Source of the DNA: Xiphophorus maculatus
Lineage: Eukaryota; Chordata; Actinopteri; Cyprinodontiformes; Poeciliidae
Reading direction: 5' to 3'
NCBI RefSeq assembly: GCF_002775205.1
Contig: NC_036443.1
Location: forward strand, 14,147,373-14,211,372
DNA: 64,000 nt
Part shown: one piece after another, positions 17,601 to 30,235 of the stretch
How positions within the stretch are numbered: the stretch's first letter is position 1
How the letters are laid out: the number at the start of each line of letters is the position of its first letter
Translations under genes and position numbers: made by a program
The notes under the pieces: generated by a model
What the model saw: the letters and a program-made list of their open reading frames with translations, nothing else
Told to the model about the DNA's origin: nothing
Databases searched by the model: none

Positions 17601-20600
17601 CTCTTATTGGTTCTTGTCATTGGGCTGTGACAGAGGTCTGGACAGCATATGGCCTTCGGTGACTGGGAGGAGGCTGGCATGGTGCTTAATTATTACTGCT
17701 GTTGGCTGCTCACAGGAACAGTTTGTGAACTACTTGTCTTTACGGCCTCCTTGCTGAATTTTCCTTCGATATCTCTGCAAACGTCTGTCTTTCTTGTGCC
17801 TCCTTTCGTAATCCAGCACCTCCTCCCTTTTCTCTGCCGCTCCCCCATATCCGTGCACTTCTCTCCTCCAGCGGCCCGTGCTTCGCATGGAGCTGATCCC
17901 CTTTTTTTGCTGGATGGATTTTGGCTTTCCGTCAGGCTGAAATAAAAGCGAGCTGTAAAGTCGTTTGGGTTTTCTCGCATAGTATCAGCATTCAGCAGGA
18001 AAATCTTAATTATAGGGTTCCAGCAGGGCCCGGATCTGGTTTCATGCGAGCCTCGCTGCTTCCTCAGTTGAGACTGGTCCCCGTTGGTAATTCCAGGCCC
18101 GACCACAGTGGTAATGAGCAGAGTTGTGGTGGCTGCAATCCAGCGGCCTGCAGCTCCGAGGGGCTCATGGGAAAGGGCGGTGTGGGAAGTCTGGGAGACA
18201 GTAAATACGCATCATGATGTCTTGTCCTAAACATCAACTTCCGTGGATGTTATGCCGTCGCGGGCCAGTGAACTGTGAGGATGGGGGTGGCTTTCATCCT
18301 TCCACGTGTTTACAGATAGTCATCATTAGCGAAGACGGCACTGTCCCACCAATTAAGATGTTTGTGACTCCATCAGTGGGGTCTGCAGGGTGGAGGCACT
18401 GCTATCACCAGGATCCCGATTAGGTTTTTTTTTTTGGCTCTGACTCCCAGAAAGATTTCAACACTCCTACAGCTTCAGGTTTCTACAAACTCTATGACAA
18501 ATCAGCATTTTGGCAATAAGATGCAACTCTAACCCCAAACCCATCCACCCACTCAGCCATTCACTCGCTGAGCAACCACAAACTCTTATGAAACTCTTCA
18601 GACACTTATGAGGTGTAAGTGGGGTAAATCCCACACTACCCAGCCTGTGGCTTGATTCATGTTGACGTCTTCAGCTTTCAGATTGCTGCAACATGGAGCC
18701 ATGTGTCTGCGAGAGCAACATTCCCCCCAAAATCCCCGCGCCTAAAGCTCCACACAGCTCTCCTTCCCAACGAGCCGGAGCTGTCAGCAGATACTGCGGC
18801 AGCAGCAGATTTCCGAGGGCCCCAGTCGGCTGATACGGGTCTTTTGTTGCCAAGTTGTTTTACTGACTCATGCTGCCGAGCATTTGCCTCATTGTGATCG
18901 CCGGCTGCGTCAGTTCACATGAGCTGCCGTAATGAATGGGTCAGAGCAGTGGGACGCACAATAATATCCTGTCACAGAGGGTCCTGATTCACACGGGCTA
19001 TGAGTCTTCCTCATAGCTACAGGAAAGGGCCTGATATCAATCTCCAAACACAGCAGTTCAGACAGGAGCTGGGGATTAGACGCTAAAGCTTCAGCGACAG
19101 TCTGCATGCTGTCTGACTTTATGTCAACCCTCCTCCCATCCTGTATTTCTGTCCACTGGAGGGTTTGTTTACTTGATATTAACACAGAGGCTGCTTTGTG
19201 CTTGGTATTAATAGGAAAACAAAAGGCATGCTTTAAAACACAAGATTTTTCAAGGCCCCGAGCTCAGGATGATCTGGGGCCCTCTTCCTGTTGAGCCCAT
19301 CAGTAAACCACCAAAGATCTTCTAGCATTGTTTTATTGTCCATTTACTCCCCTAGTTTCATGGTTTAATCGTAAGCCGACAATTAAATTTTCCAAATCAA
19401 AAATTTGTTTTCACTCATTTTAAAAATAGCCACTTGGCATTCTCTATTTAAAAAAAAACAACTAATATTGTAGTGACAAGTTTAATTCTCTGGTTTACAC
19501 CTGTGGTTTTCTGCAGCTTTTTCAGACTAGGTGAAGGAGGAACGTTAAGTCATTGTGTTTACAAAAAACAGAACACCATCAGTAGTTTGAGATTTTTTGC
19601 AAACTGTGAACATAAAGTGTCATAATTACACAAACTTTGAAACATAATGCTGCCACCATTGTTAAATCCTAATTTTGAATCAAGTTTTAAAGAAGAATTT
19701 TGTAGGATTCCTAAATAGTTTTAAGAAATGTCAGAAATCTTTGTAGAAAACTTGTCCTTGACAGATTTTTAAGCCCCCTTTTGGCTTGGAGGTCCAAATT
19801 ATCCTAAAATTTTACTTATTCTTTGGACTGAAGCTACTTTGAAACATGCTTATGTTTAGCTTTATTAACTCATTTGTATAGTTTAACTCAGCAGGTCCAA
19901 AATTTGTCTTCTGCCTCATTTGGGGGTCACGATTCGGAACGTGTGGAGTCTTCAAAGCTTAAATCTGAGAGTAATACTTTGAGATGAAAGTGATATATTG
20001 GCTGCCATTACTTAACTAACTCTGTGGAAAATCAGGGTTACAATCTCCTCCCCGGTGACTTTTGAGGATGAAAAGCTGAAAGGTTTGGGAACTACTGGTT
20101 TAAAAGAAATAAAAGTAAAAAGAAAACAAAGAGCACATCTTCTCTCTGATCCTTTCACATCCTCCTGTAATTGTTTCAGCTCTACAGAAAAATATCTTGT
20201 TGTTCTTCCTGTTTTCCTCCTGTTGTTGCCTCGCTCAGCAGCCTCTTCTTGCTGATTACCCGTCACATGCTCTCTGAGGAGCAGCGATGCAGCCGAGCAG
20301 GACATGAACAGCAGCTCTGCAGAGTGTTTGGGTGAAACAGCGAAGCTTCGCGCCGTGCAGGGATCTTGTGATGAGATGCTGCGTGTTCGAGGACATTCTT
20401 CCACTTCAAAGCCCCCCAGAGGATTCTGGGGACACTGGTTGAATAGAAACCGAGGGAGGGGTGCAGAGAGGGAGAACAGGTGCAGAAAGGGAGGGAGTGG
20501 GGGGTTTCGGGGGTCACTCCCGCTGCCATTTGCTTTCTGTTTTGGTTGTGAGGTTCTTTAAACGCCCCGTGAAACGACTCGCGCTGACACGCTCCCGTGG

Positions 20601-20895
20601 CCAGTCGCCCCGTGCCCCGTAACCATGGCGCCACAATTCAGATTGACCCCTGCACATGTGCCGAGTCAGCCACGGGGGTCTGCATCTTTTGTGACCGGCC
20701 ATGGGAGAGAAAATGAAGAGGAGGGGGAGGTGGGAGACGGAGACAAGGGTGTAAAAAGAACACCCGCCAGTCATTCACTTTTGTTAAGTAAAGCAGCAGA
20801 GGGAGGAGAACTGAAGCCATGTGGCAGGAAAACACAGGAAGATTCTCTTAAGTGAACTGTCTTATTTTTCTTTTTCGCTTTGCTTAACTCAACAG
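14614..20895. other. Gene-poor spacer between the fam107-family gene and inava
   Basis: No convincing gene. Two exon-like pieces occur at 16061-16114 and 16253-16406 (listed separately). From about 17500 to 19300 the DNA is clearly GC-richer than its surroundings yet has no splice-consistent ORF; the longer open frames there (for example 17693-18106 minus) lack family features. The stretch at 20260-20850 is also GC-richer and may contain the inava promoter or 5' UTR exons. Confidence 0.5.
16253..16406 (+). CDS. Candidate first exon of unknown protein, or alternative inava start (uncertain)
   Basis: An ATG at 16253, directly after an in-frame stop, opens 51 codons that end at a donor-like gtagga in phase 1. 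The peptide contains VVLPEQMSQALL, then a basic helix-like run (SKRRKSLKLLRLQK). Phase 1 would allow splicing to the inava exon at 21479, replacing the normal first coding exon; it cannot join the exon at 20896, which would read a stop. Nearby, 16061-16114 is flanked by a strong acceptor (cttctctgcag) and a donor (gtaggg) and is open in one frame (RRVPGKSSELDETISNN). I recognise neither piece. It may be chance. Confidence 0.25.
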
Positions 20896-20923
20896 GTGAT
20901 CAACTTGAGAACTGATAGTCAAG

Positions 20924-23900
20924 ATGACAGCCATGGAGAGCAAAGAAGAGATCAGCGACACAGACAGTGGGATTATCTTGCACTCTGGTAAAGACAACAC
21001 TGAAGAGGAATCCAATATCAGCATAGTTCACATGATTAAATCAAGATTAAGTCACTACTGCTAGGGAATTTTAGTTTTTCACATCGTGTCAAATGAAAAC
21101 TACAATAGTCATATTTTATAGTCCAAGTTAAGGTAGCATAAAAGTGTAGAGTAGAAGGAGAATGATCCACGGTTTTTAACATCTTTATTACAAACTAGTG
21201 TGAACAGAATGGCCATCTGTCTCACGGTATGGGATGAGCATTCTTTACTCAAATATCTCCAATTAAAATCGAGTGCAACTAGTTAGTAAAAACAGTCCAC
21301 CTGTGTGTCATTTAATCTCAGTTAATAATAAGAAAAAAAACCCAGCTGTTCTGTGAATGCCTCTGGTTTTCTGGAGAACATTATTGAACAAACAGCATCA
21401 TGAAAACCAAGAAACACCCCTGGAAATCGGTTTGCCGGTGCCATGCTAGTCAAGATGTTGTGTTTGTAATTCCTGCAGGCCCAGACAGCCCCACCTCTCC
21501 GTTGAAAGACCCGACCACTCACACCAGAGCCCTGAAACTGAAGCATCAATCTCTGGAAGAGCGTCTGGAGCTCTGCCTGCTGGAGCTTCGAAAACTCTGC
21601 ATCAGGGAGGCAGTAAGTGACCCCCTGGAAACACAGGAGATAGTTCAATGTTTTAGCTAACATTCTCTCTAAACAGACACACAATATTTAACTTCTTATT
21701 GTGAGACTTATTCTTGTCCCGTCGTTCGACGTTCTCGTTTGCCTCCACAGGAACTGACTGGCTCAATCCCCTCAGACTTTCCTCTGCTGCCCGGTGAGAA
21801 GCCGCCTCGGGTTAGGAGGAGGATCGGAGCGTCTTTCAAACTGGACGAAGGTCTGATCCGTCAGGACCAGCAGGTACCAAACGCCACCTCGCCGGTTCTC
21901 GCTGTGGATGGGCAAAGAGTATAAGCAGGGGGGTGAAATAAGTTTCCATGTTTCGCTTTATCCCAGGATTCAGAGTTACAAGCTCTGGAAACTGACTTGG
22001 CAGTCCAACGGCAGATTTACGAGGCGGCCCGAAAACTCTCCCTCGAAGAGAACCTCAGCAAACCACAGAAGAAGAGCCGACTCCAGCAGTGCAAAAGGGA
22101 AGAGAAGAAAGTGAAGGATCTGCAGGAGGCCGTTTTCCAGCACAGGACCAAGAGTGAGTGCAATTCACCGTGCATCTCCATCTCAAGCAGCCCGAGTAAA
22201 GGTGAGTGACGCTGCTGCCCCCCGGAGGACGATCCGCGTAATGCAGGGAGTGTGACGAAGATGTGTCATCTTCTCTGCAGATACGTCTGATGACAGCTCC
22301 CTGTCTGATGTGGTGGCTCTGGATGATGGTGAGTTTTATACATCTGTTACCGAGGTAAAATCACACTGTAAAACAGACTTTGAAATAGACAGAATATGAC
22401 CTTTAAAATGTTTTTTTTTTAAATAAATTTCCTTGTTAGACTCTGTAAGAGAAAAGCATTTTCTTTCTTGTGTTTTGCTGTTCTCTCCAGATGTAGATTC
22501 GTCTTGCCCACTCTCACCTCCAGTGTTGGACACCTCAGATTCAGACCCCCTGCAGTTGCCTCATCAGTCTCCAGGCCAGCCTGCAGTGGAGCATGAACGC
22601 TCTCCAATCCAGAACTCCCCGTGGAAAGAATCCAGTCTGGACCAGCCTTACCAGAGATCAACAAAACCTCAAACAGCTAGCAGAAGCAGGTCCAGGTTAG
22701 AGAGGTTTGAGACGTACTGATTTAATGTTTTCAGGGTTTTTAAAGTTAGTTTTTAAAGTGCGTTGGAGCAAAACAACATACTGCTTTATACTGTGAACAT
22801 GGTTGCGATTTTTAACAGCATCCGTTGACTTTCTGAGTGTTCCTGCTTTATTGCGTGCAGTAGTCCAGCAGGAGCTCCGGTGTCTGCAGAGAGCTGCAGG
22901 ATTCCTCTGACTCAGTTCGTCAGGAACTCTGCTTTACGAAACAACCACTCCACCAGCGCCCCCTCCACTCCAGAGCTGCTCGTACGCCGACAGTACTCCC
23001 AGTCCTTCAGGTGAACAGACCATTCATGTCCAAAGTAAAAGAGCCTAACAACATGTGCACTGCAGCAGGCTCCTATAGTATGCTTTATATTTGAGTTATG
23101 AGTAAATAGCATTCTTACAAGTCAGAATTAAATTGATAATGAAGTCTGAGATGCTCATATGTTTTAACATGTAATGACTGGACAGGTTTTAGCAGACGTA
23201 GGGTTCATTTGGAATGGATTTTTTTGTGACTAGCCTCAAATCTCGTGAAGGAGAAATTTTAAGAAGACATTCTCTGATATCACATTTAATGTGATGTGAA
23301 TACGTAACACACAAAAAGCATTTTCTGCCATTTCTGCTTCACAAAGCACAAATGTCTCTGCAATGGATGTAATTTTATGGCTGTGTTAGGAAGTGCGCTC
23401 ATAGTTAGGTAGATGTTAGAAGGTTTATCTACAAAATCAGAGAAGTGCATCTGTAATCGGCGGAAGAGAGGAAGTCAGCTTTTGTTGCTGAATGAAAAGC
23501 CGAGCAGATGAACAAAGTTTTATCCATTAATAATTTTTTTATCATTTATGAAAACGAAGCATTTTCAGCTAGATCAGAAGTAAGAGAACTCAAAGTCAAA
23601 TAATAAAAACTGTGAATTGCTGGTTTGAGGAACAGCTGGTTTGAGGAACATGCTCAGACTAAAAATTAACAACTGAATAAAAAAAAAAAAGATACTCAAA
23701 ACAATGTGTAACTGTCATAAACTGGCTTGCCATATTTGTTATGCTGGTACTTTTACAGTTAATGATTGTCTTATGTCTCCACAGACTTCCCAAAAAGAAG
23801 CTGACTGTCGACATGGAGCAGCTCGGCTCAGAGAGCGGCCGGGTCCGCCCGCCTCTGCAGCGGTGCGGCCCAGAAACCACGGTGCGCTCTCCAGAGTTCT

Positions 23901-25553
23901 CCCCTCCACGGCCGTACCAGTGCAGCTCAGAGGACAGCAGCTCAGAGCACTCCTCATCCTCCTCCTTCATCTGCTCTCCTGGAAGGGACAGACCCACCGA
24001 TAGTCCCAAGCTCTGCCCCCCGCCTTATGGATTCCACTTCGGGGCCCAGACGAAGGAGCTGTCCTGTTTCCGCAGCCCCCACAAAAGCCCCGGACAGGTC
24101 AGACCCACACCAGGAAACGGGCCTCTGTCGCCTCGAGATACGGACACGGGTAGGGACTTCCCGACTGCAACTCAAGGGGCCCACAATCTGCAAAGAGGAA
24201 CTCCGTGCCAGAGGAGCATCCTGAAGCCCCCCCCACCGTACACCAGGCTGGTCCGAACGCCTTCGCTGAAAGACTACCCGAACCACAGCGTCAGGCTGCT
24301 GCCCCGAGAGATCGTGTCAGAGGAGCTGAAGTCCTGGCACCAGAGGAATCAGCTGCAGAAGTTCTGGCCGAGCTGTGGAGAACATCAGAGCGTGATGAGC
24401 CCGACCTCTCCTCACCTGCCCCCCTTTGAACAGGTCGGTACTGAACAAGCACTGGTACCGTTAACATCTGTGTGACTGACAGGAATAAGTAGCCATCCAT
24501 TGCGTCTGCAGAGCTAAAAATCTCTGTTTTGTAATTGTAGGGAAATTGGTACATACCCGTACTAAATTTAATTAATTTACAGTTTTGCATAAAAATCACA
24601 TGGCATAGATTTATGCTACATTTCTGGGTCTATAAAGTAGAAACCACTGTTAAATTCTAATTGGATTTTTAATTACTGAAGTGTTATTCATTAAAAATTA
24701 AGGCACCTTTAATACCTATAAAATAAATCTAAGTAATTTAATGTCTTGAAATTGGTCTGTCTCTTTAAGAAGCTCCTACTTTTTCTGTCACTCTACCTTG
24801 AGCGTGTCATCACAACTCTGCTTTTCATTATGTAATTTACAACTGTACTTAGAAGAGTGAGACTGAGAAGTAGTCCGTACGATGGACTCAGCAGGTGCGC
24901 ATTTCCACCAGGTGTTTGCTAATTGTTGCTGCTGCTAGTCTAGTGGAGCTGGGTGGTGAAAGTGCGAGGGAGGGGTTCTCTGTCAACAACTCTGACCAGC
25001 TTCTCTGTCCCGGCTGAAGAAAAATATCCCCACAGCATAACTCTGCCACTACCATGTTTCACTGTGGGTGTCAGGTATTCAGGATGATGGGTGCGTTAAC
25101 TTTCTGCTACACATAGTGTTTAGCATGTTAGCCAAGTCGTTAAATCTTGGTCCAGAAGACCTTTTCCCACGCTGTGTCTACTTGGCTTGTAGTAAACTGC
25201 GCAGTTTGCTGCACTTCCAGAAATGTCACACAGATAATGTTGACAGATTCTCCCACCCGAGTGTTTTGTATAATTATCCATCTGCTTGGGTTCATCCATC
25301 ACATAAGATCCTCTAAAACTACATAGATGATGTGGTAGTAACATAAGAAAATCACAAAAGCACGGTGTATGAACATCTGTATCATATCATAACATGATAA
25401 ACGAAACAGCGTATAGCATCTGCTGAGTGTGTGTCACTGATGTGATGGCCTTTTCCTCAGGGTTCGGGTAACCTGGTCCTCCAGAGAGCCTCAGACGGGA
25501 CTCCAGTCCAGTGGTTTGTGGCCGAGGATGCTGAAATTGTGAGCCAGGTGTAA
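20924..25553 (+). CDS. inava: INAVA, innate immunity activator (CUPID-domain protein)
   Basis: In mammals INAVA binds cytohesins through its CUPID (DUF3338) domain, supports epithelial junctions and promotes innate signalling. Exons 20924-20987, 21479-21612, 21751-21873, 21967-22201, 22281-22328, 22491-22695, 22861-23010, 23785-24433 and 25461-25553 join to 566 residues with consistent phases. Diagnostic stretches are MESKEEISDTDSGIIL at the start, AELTGSIPSDFPLLPGEKPP and RRRIGASFKLDE in the CUPID domain (about residues 60-100), PIQNSPWKESSLDQPY in the middle, and RLVRTPSLKDYP, VSEELKSWHQRNQL and the end DAEIVSQV. The middle is low-complexity and Ser/Pro-rich, as in the human protein. The ATG at 20933 (MESKEE) matches the human start; 20924 adds three residues. 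The exon beginning at 20896 is partly 5' UTR. Teleosts may have more than one inava copy; I cannot tell which this is. Confidence 0.95.
21240..21430 (+). repeat. Tc1-like fragment (family 1) next to an inava exon
   Basis: From gtgcaactagttagt through gtccacctgtgtgtcattta, cccagctgttctgtgaatgc and caaacagcatcatgaaaacc the sequence follows the start of the family-1 Tc1-like element in sense orientation. It ends about 50 bp upstream of the inava exon at 21479, so it may contribute intron sequence close to the branch point. Confidence 0.75.
24985..25320 (-). repeat. Tc1-like fragment (family 1) in the last inava intron
   Basis: Antisense transposase text is readable: actctgaccagcttctctgt, tatccccacagcataactct, accatgtttcactgtgggtg and ctacacatagtgtttagcat. 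The fragment covers part of the element only. Just upstream (about 24600-24900) is another fish-type interspersed sequence containing gtctctttaagaagctcc that I cannot classify. Confidence 0.7.
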
Positions 25554-26091
25554 CCTGCACCTGTCCAGCTTGTTCCCGTTTATTTATCTCTGTATTTATT
25601 GAGACTTTAGACTCTCTGTGAGATTGTTGACATGGTGCAAAGAAGGCGGACCTGTTGGTACCAGTATGGTAATTATTTATAATTTAACGTAAGGTGGAAC
25701 GCCAGCTTTATTTATTTTAGGTCCTCTCATATTAGACTGTAGCTAAAGCAAGGCTCATGCAATCTTAAAGATTTGTTAAATGGACCATAGATTGTTTTTT
25801 TGTTGGCTGGCACACATTTCTATACACAACCATCACCTCCTTTAGCCATCATATAGGTTTTCACATTAATATAAATGTTGACTATATTTATTTAAAAAGT
25901 TTTTCCCTTGCAAAATAGATTTATAACAATTTTCAAACCTTATTGGACCTACCTAAATGGGTTTTTTTTTTATTTTTATGACTTGCTGACTCCTTTTAGA
26001 GTGGTTTGATGAATGTTTTAACTGCAGTATGCCGTGCTCTAACTAACCGCATGATTGTGTGAGTGTTGAGAATTTTTTTTTGTATATTTAT

Positions 26092-26097
26092 AATAAA
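26092..26097 (+). terminator. Polyadenylation signal of inava
   Basis: AATAAA on the plus strand, 540 bases after the inava stop. The minus-strand signal of the neighbouring gene lies only about 30 bases away, so the two 3' UTRs meet or overlap. Confidence 0.6.
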
Positions 26098-26125
26098 ACA
26101 TTTAAAACAAGTGATGTAAAACGAT

Positions 26126-26131
26126 TTTATT
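26126..26131 (-). terminator. Polyadenylation signal of the irag-family gene
   Basis: TTTATT on the plus strand is AATAAA on the minus strand, 57 bases beyond the irag-family stop at 26188. The 3' UTR is therefore very short. Confidence 0.6.
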
Positions 26132-26187
26132 CTGTAAGCTAAATCCTTGAAGAGAATGAGGATGAAGTATCCCAAAGTGTTTACGGA

Positions 26188-29100
26188 TCATGGCTCAGCC
26201 TCTCCTTCGTGAATCTTCCACATGATGCAAGTCAGCACTATGACGCAGAAAAGCACAAACAGGTTGGTGCAGATCCACGCCCATCGGCAGCGGTGCAGCC
26301 GGACCAGCAGAGGATGCTGCCTGCATGGAGACCCATACCTGAAGGAGGCAGACATTCATTGTTTGTCCACATAAAACGATCGCTATCATTTATTTTATTT
26401 ATTTATTTTTTTAAAAAGCGATGTCACATTTACTTACGTGCCAATGGAGATTTGTCTCTGGATTGTTCTTTTTCTTTCCTTCGCTTTGGTTAATGCAGCT
26501 GCTTTGGCTTTCTGTCTTTGTCGCAGAGATTCCAGAGAGAGGCTGCAGCAAAGCCACAAAGGCTTGCTATTAAAACGATGTAATGTTGGCTCAAGTTACG
26601 CAAAAATAACCACAAAAACCCTTACTACCTTAAGAAGGGAACCAGTTAAAAAAGTAAACCAAATGCCCATCTGAGGGACAAAAGGTTGTATGTACAGTGA
26701 AAACCGAGTAAAGCAAAAGCTTCAAGTAAAATATTTAACAAAAACTTAAGTTCAAGTATACTTACTGGGATAATTGAAAAAAAAATTTGTGAAAAGTCTT
26801 AAATGTAACTTCTATTGCAGTAGTGTAATCCCACACTGGAAAAACAAATCCAAACTTTAGTTTGAAATTAGCTGGGGAAAATTTATGATTTATTTTAAAT
26901 ATTCATGCCAGAATTACTGTCACGCCAAAAAATTCTTAGAAAAAAAATACAACTAACAGTTTTATTATTGCTATGTTTCACTTTTTCAGTTGCTCAGTGT
27001 GTTTGCAAATGTTTAATCAGTAATACAAGAACTTATACCATCTTAAATTAATTTCAAGTAGAGCAGATGTTTGTTGATCTCAATAAATTGGGAAATGGAA
27101 CCAATATGCAAAAGCAAATTAAAAGCTCTTTGGTATCTTAAAAAACATTTTTAAAATAATTCCTTTAGAGAACTTTTTTTAGTTTCCAGAGCAGGAGCAG
27201 GGCATCATTCATAAGAAAAATTTAACTACAACCTCTAATTAGATTATTAAGGCTACTGAGAGAATCCCATACTTTCTGTTCTGCGTATTTGAAGGAATCA
27301 CTTCCTCTGTCGGATGGCTCTCTGGGCTGGGAGCAGAAAGGTCCAGAAGACAATCCCCTGGTGGATCTGGGTCTGGTTGTCTGAAAACAAAACTTTTTAA
27401 AAGAAAATTGCAAACATGTGGTCCAGATGAAAGCAGAACGTTTATTTCACAGCGTACCTTTCATTCATTAGGTGGCTGTCCTCTTGGGTAAACACAAAGC
27501 TACAAGAATCTAAGCTCAGGGATGGAGACAAGTGTGGAGGAGAGTGTTTCTTCCAGGAAGAGGTTCTCTTCCTTGAATCTCTCTTCTTCTCCTGTTTGGA
27601 AGGAAATTATGCTAATTATGGCGGCAAGACATTAGGAGAGTTCACCAAGGAAACCTTCTTACCAGATTTGGGCTGGAAATGATTGATGCGCTGACTCTCC
27701 TTCGTAAGATGCTCTGGAAGAAACAGACAACTGGAGTAAGAAGGCGGATCTAATTAGGAGATCCATTCTTTGGTAAGCTGAAACCTGCATACCTGATTAG
27801 AGTTTCTCCTCTTCCTGTCCTCCTGTTTTTCTGGTTCAACTGTAAGAGAGAAATGGCCTGGCATTATTTAGACAGCATCAAAACACTAGTGGATGAACAG
27901 AAACGCCACGAACCTGGGCTGGTTCTGGGATGAATGCTGTGTCTGCTGGAGTTCAACTGCTGCTGCTGCAGATTGTTTTTGGCTTCTTCCAGCTCTGCTA
28001 AATTTCTGTCATGACGCCTCCTCAGACTCTCCACGTGAGCCACCATGAGCTCCACAGCCCGACTCACCCGAGCCTCCTATGAAAGTTAAACATCCAGTCG
28101 TGGTGAAAATAAACCACAAGTTACAACAATTTGAAGCTATGAGGGAAAAAGATTTTATATTTCTGTAGATAAATCACTTAAAAACTGATGATCTTAAACA
28201 ACTATAATTCAGTGAAGGAGTTCACATCATATTGTTTCTTTAAAAGCGGACCTATTATGAATAATTCACTTTTTACAACTACTTGTGCACTTCCTTAAAA
28301 AAGACTACCCGGCCATATTCTGGCAATAACTTGATGTGTTTTTGCCGTCTTTAAAATTAACCGTTTCAAAAATCTCTCGATTATTAAGTTGCAATCGCCA
28401 GGCGCTGCAAGTTACCTAGCAACTCCAGTCGAGCTGAGCCACTCGCCTGGCAACTCTAGCAGAGGCTAACCTAGCAACCCAAGATGATCTCAAGCAGGTC
28501 TGATCAGCTAGTTTTACTGCTGTACAATGAAAAGACAAGAGTTTTGTTGTCGACTTGTTATTGCTGCATTCTGATGGTTGAGGAGACGCTACGTCTTCTG
28601 TTTAAGGGTCAAAGATGCACAATTGCATCTATTTACACCATTTTCACTTGTATAAAATGTAAGCATTGAAGTGGAGGGCGTGGCCAGCAGCAGATGTAAA
28701 GAGACAGGAGGCCCAAAAACATCTCATTCTGAAGGGAGCTCAAAACAGGCAAGAATCATCATTGGTCCCCTTTAATGCTGTTTAACAGTAATAAACATAA
28801 CCCTCATGTACCTGGTGGACGGCACCGAGCACCTCGGCTGTGCTGGAGATCCGCTCTACTGTCCCTCCGAGGATGTCCAGAGAAAGCTCCAGCCTCTGCA
28901 GGATGCTGCTGCGTTTACTGTCCAAACACAGACCCTTCAATGTCTGAAAACACACACAATCATGTCTACTTCCTCTGATTGATTTCAACTCTTACATTCC
29001 CAAAGTAAAGTTTTCAGCTTAGTTTAAGCTGTTCTTATGTGAGCTCAGCTACACTTTATGTAAAGGTACTCACACTCTTAGAAACTTTTAAAGCTGTTTA

Positions 29101-30202
29101 GACCCACAGTAATAGAGAATTGTGAAGCAGAAGGAAATTTAGGGGAAAAAAAACATTTGAAGAGTATGATATTCACTTATATTCAACCCCCTTTAATCTG
29201 ATACCAGTAATAAACCCAGTTCATCCATATGCCTTCATAAACACATCTAAACATCAACCATCAAAAACAATCAGAGAAGCAACCAAGAAGACTTTGGTAT
29301 CTCTGGAGCAGACGCAGAGATACACAACTCAGGCATGAGAATCTGTTGACAAGGCACCAATGAGTCATGCACTCCACAAATCTGCCTGTAACAGAAAATT
29401 CATAAGAGAAATGAGAAAAAAGTTGCTCTGGTCATGTAAGACCTATTTTTTCATTTTTGGAGCTAAATCCAGGCCGATCCCAGAAGTAAACCTGTTAGAA
29501 GCAAAAGGTTATGATCCAAACTTCAACCTTCCAACAGAACAAACCCAAACATACAACAAGAACAACAATGGAGCGGTTTAGACCAAAGCATATTCATGAG
29601 TTAGAAAGCCCTAGTCAAAGTTCAGACCTTAATCCAACTGAGAATCTGTGGCAACACTGGACAGTTAATGTTCCCAGAGGCTCACCATTTATTCTGACCG
29701 AGTTTGAGGTATTTTTGCGCAGAAATATGGGCAAAAGTTTACAAATGCACGCTTGGTTCAACCTCACAACGAGCCTCTACGTCCTGTCGGCATTTCAAAA
29801 TGCCACTGAATTTTGTGGCTGTGACGTAAAGAAAAACTCCAAGAGGTGTGAGCATTTTTGCGAGACATTTTAGAATATTGCGAGCATCTTGATCATATCC
29901 ACACAGCGTACCTCCAGGGTCTCCCTGCCTCGGCTGAGCTCCAGGTGGATGTTCTCCTCGGCCAGGTTGCGTGCGTGCTCCTCCGACTGCAGCCTCTGTT
30001 TCAGGGTGTACTGATCGCAGCGGAAGGCCAGGGAGATCTGAGAGAAGGCCGTCTGGGCACATACACAGCTTTCAGTGCTTAGAATGTATTTAACATAATA
30101 AGAAACTTAATACACAAATCAAATACAATCAGGCTGATGAAATTGTTAAATAACTTGTTTGTAAAAGTTTTACCTCCAAGTCCTTTTCTGTCATGTCCAC
30201 AC

Positions 30203-30235
<33 letters not shown>

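Noticed and set aside
20012-20634. Minus-strand frames of 123-130 codons upstream of inava
   Set aside because: Composition is that of GC-richer non-coding DNA, the frames overlap each other, and no motif is recognisable.
23659-24286. Minus-strand frames opposite the large inava exon
   Set aside because: Antisense shadows of a GC-rich coding exon; the plus strand matches INAVA.
26655-26700. Possible extra minus-strand exon MGIWFTFLTGSLLK in the irag-family gene
   Set aside because: It has splice-like edges and resembles the IRAG1 membrane span, but including it breaks the phase, while 27273-27380 joins 26438-26542 in phase without it. It could be an alternative exon.
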